Source of the DNA: Neonectria sp. B-13
Lineage: Eukaryota; Ascomycota; Sordariomycetes; Hypocreales; Nectriaceae
Direction: 5' to 3'
Length of the DNA: 64,000 bases
NCBI GenBank assembly: GCA_002682825.1
Contig: NOKP01000035.1
Span: forward strand, 186,001-250,000
Below the pieces are notes generated by a model. It did not search any database and was not told the DNA's origin. It saw only the letters and a list, made by a program, of their open reading frames with translations. Shown piece after piece: positions 23,294-35,028 of this stretch. Each line of letters opens with the position of its first letter. Positions within the stretch are counted from its first letter, which is position 1. Position numbers and translations under genes: made by a program.

Positions 23294-25095
23294 ATGACCG
23301 TTGTGAACCATGGAACAGCGTCTCTGAGCCCTGCTCGCTCTCGCGGGCGTAGCGGCCACCACAGCGACACCTGCTCCTCTCGGGATCCGTCTTCGTCTCC
23401 CGAGACTGAAGACTCGGACGAATGCGACGGTCATCGTCCCACTCTCCGTGAGATGAGGTCCAATACGCTCCAGCAAGTGAGCAGAAGCAGAAGCAGACAC
23501 CGAGCTCAATCTACCGCCACCTCAACGAGCCTGGCTCGCACCGTCTCGCGTCGAGACACATTTGTCTCGCGTATTCGCTCTCGTCCAGTTCCCCAGTTCT
23601 CTCATCCTCTTTCCCACATCCCTACCACGCAGGACCAGCTCGTGGATTTTGAAGGCCCAGACGACCTGTACCGTCCGTTGAACTGGCCGACGCGGAAGAA
23701 GGTGACGACGACTCTGCTCTACGGGCTTGTCACCATGACCGCAACGTGGGCTTCGTCGGCGTACTCGGCGGGGACCGCTCAAATCGCCGAGCAGTACAAC
23801 GTCTCTACGCAGGTGGCAACGCTAGGGACGACTCTTTTTCTGTTCGGTTTTGGTCTTGGACCGTTGCTCTGGGCGCCGTTGAGCGAGGTCTACGGCAGAC
23901 GGTTGGCAGTCTTTGTTCCCATGTCCATTGCCATTTGCTTCAGCTTCGGCACCGCTACAGCCAAAGACTTCCAGACGATAATGATCACCCGGTTCTTCGG
24001 TGCATTCTTCGCTTCTGCACCAGTCACGAACACGGGCGGCGTGCTGGGCGACCTATTCTCGCCTGCTTGGAGGGGCATTGCAATGGCCGGATACGCGATG
24101 GCCGTGGTTGGTGGCCCTGTCCTCGGTAAGTATCTGTCTCCATCTTCCGGTTGATTCTTGTGCGATGCTGATATTCTTTAGGCCCAATTGTATCCGCGGC
24201 AGTTGTGCAGACCCCGTCCCTCGGCTGGCGCTGGACTGAATATTTGACAGGCATCCTCCAAGCTATCGTGCTGGTGATTGCCATCATCTTCATTGACGAG
24301 AGCTACCCTCCCAAGCTCCTCGTGTACAAGGCTCGGCGCTTACGCCATGATACTGGAAACTGGGCACTGCATGCACAGTTCGAAGAGTGGGATGTCAATG
24401 TTACGCAACTGGCTCAGAAGTTCCTGCTACGTCCAATCCAGCTTTTGTGTACGCCTATATGTTTCCTTGTAGCATTATATGCTAGTTTCTGCTATGGTAT
24501 ACTCTACATGCAACTGGGAGCAATCCCCATCATATTTGGGGAGATCCGGGGCTGGTCTCCGTTTGTAGCGACGCTGCCGTTTCTCTGCATCCTGGTCGGC
24601 GCGTTTCTAGGCTGTGTCGCCAACGTCTACAACCAGCTGCTCTACAACAAGGCTTATCACGCTGCAGGCGACCGAGCCGTCCCCGAAAAGCGTCTTCCGC
24701 CTATGATGGTGGGTTCAGTGTTGTTCAGCGGAGGTCAATTCCTCGTCGGTTGGACAGCCCAGCCTGAGATTCACTGGATTGTTCCATGCATTGGCCTCGT
24801 CATGCTGGGAACTGGCTTCTTTACTATTTTCCAAGCAGCTCTCAACTACTTGGTCGACACTTTCCAACTGTATGCGGCTTCTGCAGTTGCAGCCAACACA
24901 TTTTTGCGGTCTTGTTTTGCGGGCGCTTTTCCGCTGGTTGTCGGACCGTTGTTTCACAATATTGGCGTGGGACCAGGATCGAGCATCACGGGAGGGTTTG
25001 CGGCGTTGCTGATTCCCGTTCCTTTTGTCTTTTACACTTTTGGGAAGAGAATCAGGGCACGGTCGAAGTGGTCAAAAGGATCAGTATATGACTAG
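23294..25095 (+). CDS. MFS transporter, DHA1 drug/polyamine:proton antiporter type, 581 aa
   Basis: Two exons, 23294-24125 and 24182-25095, with a 56-bp intron (GTAAGT...CTTTAG) inside the motif that reads GGPVLGPIVSA after splicing. Residues 1-130 are hydrophilic, Ser/Arg rich and cytosolic. Twelve membrane helices follow. The loop between helices 2 and 3 has the MFS signature variant LSEVYGRR. The PVLGP-type motif C on helix 5 is the mark of 12-helix drug:proton antiporters. The long acidic/basic central loop contains RRLRHDTGNWALHAQFEEW. Closest in style to fungal TPO1/FLU1-like exporters of polyamines or toxic compounds; the substrate is unknown. Its last 110 bp are duplicated as a relic at 27368-27477. 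Confidence 0.9.
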
Positions 25096-25803
25096 AATTA
25101 GGTATGTATTCTTTGGTAGTTCTAGAATGACAATGCTTTGTAGCACAAAAGACGAGAAGTTCAATGTCACTTGAAGGGAGGTGTATTGGACAACGGAGAA
25201 GCTTATACTATAATTGAAGCTACCAACCTACATCTCGTCTACAAAGACGAGAATTTTTCCATATCGAGAAGGGTATTGGTTGTAACAACTGTAAGTTAAA
25301 CCGAGGCATTTGCCGAAGCATTCGTGTGCGCATGCTACCTGGCTGTGGCCAGTCGTTGCAAGCCCAGCGTATCCCTCACATGAATTTCTAAAATCTAGTC
25401 ATGAGTCTTATCGTTCAAGAATGACATCAATGAACAGCTGTAGATGATTGCAGACGCTTGTCCAATGAGGTGTTCGCCTTCTGGCAGTCTAACAGCTTCG
25501 TGTGGGCAACGCCTGCAGCTCAGTATACCTTTAAAGAGGAAAGCACGTGGCTAAGGTCTAAATAACAGCCAATTGTCAATCAGAAGCCTCTAGTACTACT
25601 ATGCTTCCGTATGAGGCGTTTCAGTTGACTCACATAAAGGTGACATTGCGATCCCAACCCTAATATAAATGCTACTCTCCAATGGAGACAAAATAGGGCT
25701 TTCAGGGTGGCATCCTCCTCAGTGACAAAGCAAGTAAACAGCCAAGACACGTCAGTACTACTGATGTATTATGATGCCAGTGCATCAGACGAATTCCAAC
25801 GAA
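25096..25803. other. convergent intergenic region
   Basis: It lies between the 3' ends of the MFS gene and the minus-strand DUF7136-like gene. No gene is recognised. The last 70 bp share sequence with the 3' flank of the paralogue at 33215. Confidence 0.4.
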
Positions 25804-27367
25804 TCACAAAAGAAAGAAAGCTAGAGTACAAGTTCCAAGACCCGCCCAAATCACCATGGTGGATACTCGAATGCTCATGCTGCCATCATCCGCATCAACA
25901 AGCTTACATGATTCAGGACCTAACAGGTTCTCCTCATCTGGCCATGATGCATTGTCTGGACATGAGGCAAGCTCAAGCATCTTGGATCTAACGGCTGCAT
26001 CCACCTCAGGCCCAATATCAATGTTGCAAGGATCCCCAGGCAAGGTCACGTTGGCATTTACGCAACTGGTGGAAGATCCACGCTCCTGTGCCTCGTATGA
26101 ATCACTGAAGATTTGGATCTTTTGGATTTCTGCAGGACAGGATGCGGCAGTCATGTCTGGCAGGGAACCGTTTGGATGAGTAGAAAACTGGACGTAACCG
26201 TATTCCAACAACCTCGCTCGGCCCTTGAACTTTTCGCACTGTTCATACACAGTTACACTCCAGTGCAGCCACCAGTGCGTAGCCGTTGTGTTGATGATGA
26301 TCGAAGTGCCGTTGATAAAGTAATATGGCTCCAAGGCGGGATTCAGATGGCCTGAAGTGCCTTCAGTTATGTTGAGTTTGTCCTGTTGCCGGGTTATTCG
26401 TTCTTGACTTTCTGGGCCGATTGAGCCTCTCAAATCCCAGGCTACGTTCAACCCATAAGGCCACGCTTTCGCTGCGCCGCTTATGGCGAAGACGATAGGA
26501 AACGGATAGATGGGGCGGTACGTCTGGTTGGGCTGAGGGGACACGAGAACCACTTCAACGTCGATTGGAAACGGCGATGATAGTTCCCTCATTTCATGCT
26601 GGAAGGCGGGGACAGCAAGGGCCAACATCGTACTAGTTAATGAGGTCAGTAGGTGGGAGCGCAATACTTCAGGGCCAAGGATCAAGAGTTGAAGCCCACC
26701 TGAAGACTGCGAAGATATACATAGCTGATCACCTTCTCGGCTGATTTTTCCGGGAAGAATGATTCGGCCTTTGATAGGTGTCAAATGAGGAAGTTGTGAC
26801 GTGTGGAGAATCAGGCTTCTGATGCTAAGTAATGTCAACCAACACGGGGAGACAAAGCCGGATCATGCCGCCGATTTATCTACAGTTGAACCTTCACCCC
26901 TGATTCCTTGGCCCCACGTATCGATAGATTGACAGGTTGGTATCAATTCCGGGCAGGCGACTTTCGGATCGTCCCATTCTTGTGGGGGGCAGGCCTGCAG
27001 TCACAACGTTCTGGCTGTAACAGGCAAGTCGGCTTTGGAAAGACAAATGCCAAGCTTAATTAAAATTAACTCAGCCAGCTAAAGTGGACTCGCTCCAGTC
27101 TTCAGCCCGCGCACAACCAACATGCCGTTGTATTACTGACCGCATCACCTTCGCTCCGCGGCAAAACCCCAGCCTGCCAAGAATCCCATCTCACATAAAC
27201 ACGGAATCGATCTCTCAAAGCGGTCCCGGAAACTGCGGAAATAGCTACGGTCCATCGTATGCCTCCACACTTCTCGGCGCATGTCCGATTATCAATCTAG
27301 GGCCAACATCAAGCTACGTCGAGGCCAACGACAACATGCGTTATGACCAACGAGACATGGAAGCTTG
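25700..27367. repeat. diverged segmental duplication, copy A
   Basis: The DUF7136-like gene, its 3' flank and about 650 bp of promoter resemble 33130-34845. Shared promoter words include CCAACATGCCGTTGTATT followed by TGACCGCATCA, and the block around GGCGCATG...ATCAATCTAG. The proteins are about two thirds identical by eye, so the duplication is old compared with the inverted repeat. Confidence 0.7.
25804..26722 (-). CDS. secreted DUF7136-like protein, paralogue A, 283 aa
   Basis: Two exons: 26700-26722 (23 nt) and 25804-26632, with a 67-bp intron (GTGGGC...ACTAG). The tiny first exon is needed to build the signal peptide MYIFAVFSTMLALAVPA; the open frame that extends upstream without splicing gives no signal and is rejected. 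The mature part has FPIDVEVVLVSPQPNQTY and YPFPIVFAISG near its start, many N-glycosylation sites (NTT, NGS, NVT, NAS), conserved cysteines, and a C-terminal hydrophobic tail (LGTCTLAFFLL) typical of GPI anchoring. I believe this is the fungal family labelled DUF7136, from memory. Function unknown; probably cell-wall or membrane bound. It is paralogous to 33215-34156. Confidence 0.75.
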
Positions 27368-27477
27368 TCACGGCAGGGTTTGCGGCGTTGCTGATTCCCG
27401 TTCCTTTTGTCTTTTACACTTTTGGGAAGAGGATCAGGGCGCGATCGAAGTGGTCCAAAGGGTCAGTGTGCGATTAG
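27368..27477 (+). pseudogene. relic of the 3' end of an MFS transporter
   Basis: An ungapped 110-bp match to 24986-25095, the last 36 codons plus stop of the MFS gene. I count about 10 differences (about 91% identity). Most fall at third codon positions and are silent, so the donor was probably a functional paralogue rather than this gene after decay. No upstream MFS sequence precedes it; it starts exactly where the DUF7136 promoter duplication ends. Confidence 0.85.
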
Positions 27478-28334
27478 ACTGAGACGCGTAACGTATAAAT
27501 AAGTATAGTTGGTTTCGGGTTTAACAACCTGACACCACGTACGATCAAGAGTAAAAGGCTGGATATAACTTACTAAGAGATATATTACGAAACTTTGCAG
27601 GACTACGTCTTGCGAGGCTATGATTATTGTATATTATCCGCCCTGAGAGTGATCTGCGAAATGACAACCTAAGTAGTTGTCTTCCTTCGCGGCCTCGATC
27701 TGCATTGTTTTATTCCAACTCCACCCATGGTAGCTTTTGAACAGTGCCATTGCTACTCGAAGCCCGGAATCATGAATCAAAACACCAGAGCCATATTTGT
27801 CCAATTGTCTCGGATCACTGCCGACGCCAATCCTTCCCAGATTCCTTCCACGCAGGAGTATTTGTTGATTGAACGAAGTCGTCTTCCAACAATTGAAGAC
27901 TCTAGCTTCTTTTGTCGTCCGGAAGCATTACCGTCACCAAATGTAAAGATAGCCAGCTATATGACTTTTGGGGGAAATGCGAAGAAGTAAACATAGATAG
28001 TTCAGTACTAATTCTTGTATTTATCGAAGTTTCGATTTCATTATATGTGGTAATAAGTCCACACATATTTTCTAAGCTACGGCTAAGGAAATATGACATC
28101 GGTGATGCTGAGCTTGTTCAAAGTCACTTAACAAGCACAAAAAGTATCAAAGTCTACAATCTTCTCGAGGGCTTCACATTAGAATAATCAATGCCATTTA
28201 ATTGTTGAAATAATTGTAGTTTACATACAACAAACGTATCAGAACACTCGAAGACAAAAGACAAATATGTACTTCAGAGTGCAAAATACATTTTTATTAC
28301 ATTTAAGCAATAGAGAATCAGCAGGACATGCTCC
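27478..28334. other. intergenic region
   Basis: No gene recognised. The part from about 27980 to 28330 is AT-rich and is likely the 3' flank of the chitinase gene. Confidence 0.4.
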
Positions 28335-31300
28335 TTAGGTTAGCTTCGTCTTAATAGGACATGGCCAAGAGGGCAACCCTTCAAGAAGCGCTGCTCTTTT
28401 GTTTCCAGTCAAAGAGTCTGCGTATGTCCACCCAGCGTAGGCCTCCACTGGGGAACACACGGGGATTTTAACTACCCCAGGTGCGCGGACGTTGATGATA
28501 AACTTGTCATTATCCATGAGGTGATCGTAGTCTTCCTTCTTCGTCAGGTCAAGGAATTCCCCCGAATTCTGGTAGCCATGAGCCTTCCATCCTGCAATTC
28601 CGCTACACGAAAGTGTTAGAGAAATGCACGTTCGAGAAAGCGGAGACAGAGCTGGCTGCTGCTGTTTGCTCACCCTATGACAAAATCTTTAATGGTGATT
28701 CCTTCCCAATCAGTTGAGTTGAGCACGTCAATCCCCGATGGTGGGGTGAACCACAAAGGCTTGCATTCCGGTATTTCAGGGGTGGGACCGGTATCTGGCT
28801 GGCAAATTTCGTGGGGGCCTTCGGCGGCGACAAGATAGTAGAGTCGGTCTTCGTGGCAGTACGCGGTTTCTTCTGCCGTCTTCGGAGAGAGGTATTTGTG
28901 ATCGAGAGGCCCAACCACATTGCACTTGTATCCCGAATCCAAAATGAAGGCAGGGGCTTGTTTGGCACCGACCTTCCATGCATATGGAATTATAACGGCA
29001 TAGAAGGCCTTGCGGACAGCACGGTAAACATCGTCGACCGTGGGGGGATTGGGGATGTCGTTTAGCTTCCCCCCGGCCATTATTTGACCCAGGAAGTCGA
29101 GCGACTGATCATCACCTTGGAAGATTTGAGTATTCAAGCCCGCAGTAGATGCTCGCCATAGCTCCTTGATGTCGCTCAACTTGCCTGCAATTTTGCTGGT
29201 CGGGGTCTCCCTCTTCCTATTTGCGATGACGTTAGAAGTTTTGTCAACTCTTTGTTCAGGGCGCTTACGAGATTTGCAAATCTTTGGCAAGCGTGACACC
29301 CCAGGATGCCCCGTTGATGACGATATCCTTGATGTCTTCGAATTTGACATCGCCTCCAGCCTTGATCACTAACGTTGCATCAGCTGTGAGCCGTGGGTAC
29401 GGTGTTGGTATGAACCTTACGTCGGTTGAGGAAGGGAGCCGTGGCCATTCCAAGAACAACACCGAGAATATCCATCACGAGGTTAAACTCGGCTGTGTCG
29501 TCAACGTCAGGGGCAAACGTCTCTACAAGGGCGAGCAGGTCGTTTTGAACCGAGTGTTCCGAGCTGTCGATGATATCATAGAGCGAACGCAGGTGCTGAA
29601 CTTGCAATATTAGTCGTCTTGTTTCTTGAGGGAAGCGCTTTGGTTTTCAACTCACCCCATGCAGCGTTGTAAACGAATTGATAATGAGCTATGCAGCAGG
29701 TCCTTTTAATTTGTAATCTTTGCAGTCTTTGGTGGCTAGGCAAGAGTCTGTTTTTGATATAAAGTTGGTACAGTAGAAGTTGAGTGATCCTCTCATGTAG
29801 CGCGACGTTTGCATGGTGAAGTTGTTCTCTGACTCTGTGACATTGATGTCGTTGACTTCCCTGTAATCAGTCCAATACTTTGTCACATCTCTCCATGCAC
29901 ATGGGGTGTGTAGCCCTTGCCACCGATCCAGACTAGATGTTGATAGTTCTGTAACTGCTTCGAGTTCGCAGTTGTAGCCGTCGGCCGTCTTCCATTTGCA
30001 ATTCGGGTCTTTGTCAATAATCTCCAAATAGTTACCTCCGCCTCCTTCCATTTTGCCAAACTTTTGGAGATCAACAGCCCAGTCGGTGATGCCGCCGAAG
30101 TTTAGGCCTTTTTACTTAGCAATGCGGTTGTTCTTGGTTGTGGTCGACATGTATGCCACCCATTCTGTATCGTCATACACCAGAATGTCCGAGTCGCTAT
30201 CGTCGAAAAACGTCTTGACGTTTTTCCCTCGCTTGATAATGTCGTCGATTTCGGCGTTGGAAATGTATCCTGCCGTGTCCGTACAAAGACCCTTCTTAGC
30301 TTCAGACTCTTCGGCACTGCCAAGAAACTTGCACATGGGACCAGTGCAGCCAGATTTTGCCATCTTGAAAGACCGGCCATAGCTCGAAACACCGACAATG
30401 ATTTTTGTTGATGGTACGCCAGCCTTAGTGATCATAGCTAGCGAGCTGATCGTCTCCGTCAGGTTGACATGAGAACGGAGGCAGTTGCCCTTGGCACAGC
30501 CGGGCGAGGCCCACTGGTTGTCGTAGTCCCATTGTCCATGCAAGTCGTACGTCATGTAGATGATGTAGTCGACGACCTTAGCAATCTTCTCAATTGGGTA
30601 GGCCTTGAGGTACCAAAAGGAAGCTGGAGCTGCAATGGAGAGGGTTTTGTCGATGCCGAGGTAGGCTGTGGCGTCTTCGACGTCGGCCGGGGGAATACCT
30701 GGGATATCTGGTGCTCCAGGGTACTCCCAGTCCATGTCGACGCCGTCCAGGTCATGCTCCTTGATGAATGCAGCAATGTTATTGGCAACTTTGAGTCGAT
30801 TCTGCTTCTTAACGGCATTGCGCAGGATGTGGAACTTGCTGGGATCTGTTGAGTCTACCCATCCACCAAACGCAAGGACACGCTTGACGCCCTTGAGCTT
30901 TTTGAACTTCTTGAACTGGCTGAGAACTTGGCTGACGTCGACTTCGTAATCGGCAGTCAGCCGCGCAAAGGCAAAGTGGACATGGGTGAGCGAAGTCATC
31001 GCGCTGAGCTCCGAGGCATCCATCCAGAGACACGACCGCTCATCGTTCCAGGCCTCGAAGTATCCAACGCTCATGAAGCTGCTTGGTGGAGACTTGTTGT
31101 TCACGATACTTTTGCCGCAGTTGGAGATGCAGCCATTGGTTCCCTCCTTGGCCGTGCCCGGAGCGCCCAGAGTTGTGTTCTTGCAGAAGTCTGTTGTTGT
31201 ACCGCATTGCCCCCAGACGTTGCAGCACGCCTTCAGAGGGCACGGGTTCATATCGGCCAGGTCTGTTCCGTCCGTTGGCTTCTTGGTTCCTGGTTTCTGA

Positions 31301-32724
31301 GGGCCACACTCGGCGTTGGCAATCGAGTTAGGCATGGGCGGATCTCCCTTGCTTAGACAGATGACAGCCTCGGCGAACAGCCGCTTGCATCCCGACCATC
31401 CCCAGGTGTTCTTGTTAAGTTCTTCGATATCGTCGACCTCGAGCGAGTGCGAAGCTGCAATCTTGTCGCAGTAATCCCCGGTTTGGACTTCATATGCTGC
31501 ACAGCTGCCGTCGTCGTTTGGCTTGGGCGAAAAGTCGGGCAGGTCGCCGGAAGAACAGCAGACGTGTTGGCCGTCGCGGAGACTAGAGCATAGGTTTGTT
31601 TGTTTGTTGTACTTGGTGAAGTTGGCTGCCGTGATACCGCATCGAGCCGCCAGCTTGGCGCAAGTATCCCCCGATACAACCTGGGTGACAGAACACGAGG
31701 TGGCTCTTCGGGAAACCGAACTTTCAGGAGAACAGAAAATTTTCTGGCCGGCCTCGAGGGTTGAACAGAAGTTGCTCCGGGGGTTGTACTCTTTAAGGTC
31801 GGAGTGAGAAATGCGACATCGCTCTGCTAGGGAGTTACAAGTATCGCCGGGAATGGCTCATGTTGACTGGGACTCTGTGTAGCGTCTATTAACAGACGCC
31901 GTCGAGTTGGATGGGACAGAGACAGCATCTTCTTCGATGTTGAATTCCATATCGAATTTCCCAAACGACTTTTCGTGCTCTAGGTCGTTGACGCATGTTG
32001 CGTTACTCCATGCGCTCACCGCAGACTGCACATTCAAAAGTGCCGCATACCCTGGCGTATTGTCAACCATGATGCCGAGCGTGTAATCTGAGTTGAGTGC
32101 TGAGTTGCAGAGCTGCACAGACAGCTTCCTAGGCATTCCAGACTCCCAAAAATAATCGACGAGGCTCTCCAGAATCTTTGTAGCAACCTGGGTTGGCATG
32201 ATCTTGTTGCCGATGAAGATGCCCACCGCGGTGTCACCATAGTGGGCAAAGATGGATGTTTTGTTGACAGCCGTCGCAGTCAAGAGGTAGCTCTGTACTT
32301 CTTTGAGAATCGTAACGGCTTGAGGAGTAATGACTTGCTCGTCCGTATCAAGCCAGCCGAGCTGCAGCTCGGTCTTGGCAGTGGCAGTGCGGATCTCTGG
32401 TGATGCGGATTTCGCATCCGAAAGGCTCAAGAGTTCTCCTTCGAAACTGGCACAGGCCCGGATCAAATTGGTGGCGGGGGCATCGATGAGAATGGAGTGC
32501 ACAGTGAATTCCAACAGCCGAGGCCGATATTTACAGGCCAGTGCTTTGTCCAAGCTACTGTACGCTGTCCAGTTTGACGGATCTGGGCCAGCCTCGGTGA
32601 TAAAGGGGGGGCAGATGCTCATTCCAGGTCTGTCATCCCAGTTGCCTCTGAACTTGGCAGCGGCTGGGACTGCCAGCCAAGCAGCGGCAACGGCCAGACT
32701 GCCAGTGAGAACTGGTATGTGCAT
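28335..32724 (-). pseudogene. killer-toxin-like (subgroup C) GH18 chitinase with LysM and ChtBD1 modules; three in-frame stops
   Basis: Five exons on the minus strand: 29656-32724, 29421-29595, 29269-29368, 28674-29216, 28335-28602; introns are 52-71 bp with GT-AG ends. The span is 1384 codons, normal for subgroup C fungal chitinases. Order: signal peptide (1-23), an N-terminal region to about 288, three LysM modules (about 290-335, 344-395, 407-460; GDTC/GDYC cores), a ChtBD1 cysteine knot (about 472-520), the GH18 barrel with intact DGVDMDWEYP (about 660-670), and a long C-terminal part that is characteristic of the subgroup. Stops interrupt it at 31858-31860 (TGA, codon 289), 30112-30114 (TAA, codon 871) and 29689-29691 (TAG, codon 1012). 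The frame is continuous on both sides of each, with no indel. Relatives bind and cut chitin and help permeabilise other fungi; this copy is probably inactive unless read through. It sits 873 bp from a divergent DUF7136/LysM gene pair. Confidence 0.85.
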
Positions 32725-33214
32725 GGCCTAGGTCCTTTTACCAGACACAAATGATGAGAAGCGAGTGTGAATGAATGACAGGAACAAATAAGCAGAATGA
32801 GCGATGAGCAGGAATAATAGGAGCGAATGATAGAAATATCAATAATGAACGACAAGTGAAGAATGAACGAATGGCGGTAGGAATATTGTCTTGGTGACGG
32901 AAAACACAGTCCGTTGTCATTCTCTTATACTTCGATAAGAAGCCTACAACCATCAACGACGCATGCCCTTCCGATCTCGCGGCCCACTGCAGCCAAGGAC
33001 TATGGGGCAAGCCTGACAGGGCCTTGGGGTGGACAAAATATGGGGCTAGTCAAGATGCTATAATGTAACCATATGTTGGTTGTTTGTGGAGGTGGTTGGT
33101 GATATTCTAACTTAATTTGAACTCTCACCGTCAAGAGACAGTTCATTTCTTCAGCCAAGACCAGACAAGACTACCATGCAATAATGCCACCTCCATTAGA
33201 CTACTTCTAGCCAA
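32725..33214. other. intergenic region, chitinase promoter
   Basis: It holds the upstream region of the chitinase and the 3' flank of the second DUF7136-like gene. The leader next to the start (32750-32880) is strikingly rich in GAATGA/GAATGAA words on the plus strand. No gene. Confidence 0.4.
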
Positions 33215-34845
33215 TCACAAAAGAAAGAAAGCTAGTGTACAAGTTCCAAGACCTGCCCAGATGATCATGCCGGATACTCGGATCCCTGTGCTACCATCCT
33301 GTCCGGGAGCCGGGTAAAGATACCTGCACGACTCATCACCAAGCAGATTTTCCGCATCTGGCCATGTTGCATTCTCAGGACATGAGGCAAATTGAAGCAT
33401 GCTAGACTTAACGGCAGCATCCACTTCTGACCCAATATCAAACTCACAAGGATCCCCAGGCAGAGTCTTGTTGGCAACCACACAGCTGTTGGAGAATCGG
33501 TTTTCTTTTACGTCGTCCGGAGTCGTCATGTTGTCAAGGATCTGGAACTTGTGCAGTTCCAGCGGACATGAGGGACCAGTTATGTTCGGCAGGGAGCCGT
33601 TTTCTCCAGTGGAAAACGAGAACCCGCCAACTCCGCGGTACCGTACGCGAGTTTCAGTAGGATGGCACTGTTGGTACATGGCTACACTCCATTGCAGATC
33701 CCATTCCGTCGCCGTCGTATTGACGATGATGTCACTGCCGTTGATGAAGTAGTATGGCTCCGCGGCAGGATCCAGCTGACCCGAAGTGAACCCAGCTTCG
33801 GTGAGTTCGCCGGCTTGTCTGACTATCCAGACTCCCGGGTCTTCCCTCGTTGCGCCTCCAAGTTCCCAGCGCACATTCATCTCGTACGGCCATACTTCAG
33901 CTGCGCCGCTTACGGCGAAGACGATGGGAAACGGATAGATGGCGCGATAAGTCTCGTTTGGACGCGGAAACAAGAGCATCAGCTCGACATCGATGGGAAA
34001 TTTTGAAGATAGCTCCCTGTTCCTCACTTGCTGCTGCATGGCAGGGGCAGCGAGGACCATCAGCGCACTGGTCGATACTGTCAGTAGTGGAACCACGACG
34101 ATCCAAGGCCAAGGATCTAGAGTTGAAGCTCACCTGAAAACACTGAAGATATGCATAGTTGGACACCTCCTCGACTGATTGCTCTGAAGGCTAATGGCCC
34201 GTCGTTTGATTTCTGTCGATTGGGAAGTTGGTTGATGTGGAGAATCAGGCTTTTGATGCTCAGCGATCGATCCTAACCAACACTGTTAGACAAGGCCGGA
34301 TCATGACGCCAATTTATCTGCAGTTGGTGCCTCGCCCTGATGCTCCAGCCCCCACGCATCCACGGATCTACAGGCTGCTTTCAATTCCGAGCAAGCGAAT
34401 CTCGGATTGTCCCATTCCTGTGGGGTCGGATGGCGGCTCTCCCCTTGTAATTACAACTGTCACAATCATATGTTGCCATGAGAGGAGAGGCAACTCGGGC
34501 TGGGGAGGCGGATGCCAAGCTTGTTTTAATTACCGCAGCCTGGCTAGAGTGGAGAGTTGTAGTCTGTAGTCCGCGTTCAACCAACATGCCGTTGTATTCT
34601 TGACCGCATCATTCGCTCCCCCAACAAACCCCAGCCTGCCAAGGTCTTTGTCCCACTTAAAGACGGAACTTGCTTCTCGATGCGATGCCAGGAACCACGG
34701 AACACACGGTGGCCCATCTCTCCTATCCACTATTCTCGGCGCATGGCCCGACTTATCAATCTAGGTACTTATCAATCCAGGTGGCGAACGACAACATGCA
34801 CTGTGACCAACAAGGCATGAAGAACTTGTTCCTTGTCAAGAACTA
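33130..34845. repeat. diverged segmental duplication, copy B
   Basis: Counterpart of 25700-27367: same gene, same tiny first exon, similar promoter and 3' flank. The duplicated promoters run to about 34845, shortly before the LysM gene's own upstream region. Confidence 0.7.
33215..34156 (-). CDS. secreted DUF7136-like protein, paralogue B, 291 aa
   Basis: Two exons: 34134-34156 (23 nt) and 33215-34067, with a 66-bp intron (GTGAGC...GACCAG). Splicing yields the signal peptide MHIFSVFSALMVLAAPA; an unspliced start at 34096 gives a poorer one. It shares with paralogue A the FPIDVE start, the YPFPIVFA block, PYYFING, NTTAT, the GDPC-I/F-DIG-EVDAAV segment and the same hydrophobic tail (GLGTCTLAFFLL). 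Several N-glycosylation sites and a GPI-like C-terminus suggest a surface protein. It is transcribed away from the LysM gene across an 872-bp shared promoter region and towards the chitinase. Function unknown. Confidence 0.78.
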
Positions 34846-35028
34846 GGGGGAACTCAGCGATGGGCCGAGCGGCGCTGTCGGAGTTCATGCCACAAGTTGA
34901 CGCACATGAGTTGACGCACATGAGTTAACGCCCATAAGTCAACGCATACGTGCAGACACCGTTCCTGTTCAACAGCAATCTCTCTACCTCCTCTCTCCTC
35001 GCCTCCAAAAACAGCTGCTGTATTCAAT
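34157..35028. other. divergent promoter region of DUF7136-B and LysM genes
   Basis: 872 bp with no gene. The half near 34157-34845 belongs to the duplicated promoter; the half near 35028 carries a 14-bp tandem repeat (34895-34950). Confidence 0.5.
34895..34950. repeat. four 14-bp direct repeats upstream of LysM gene
   Basis: Units AGTTGACGCACATG (twice, identical), AGTTAACGCCCATA and AGTCAACGCATACG lie head to tail, 78-134 bp before the LysM start codon. Each contains a GTTGAC/GTCAAC-like core. Their placement suggests a binding-site array; the protein is unknown. The mirror copy is at 50326-50381. Confidence 0.75.

Noticed and set aside
29656..32724. Hidden introns that would skip the three chitinase stops
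   Set aside because: Sequence touching each stop is conserved module sequence, and no GT-AG pair of normal length encloses a stop while keeping the frame.
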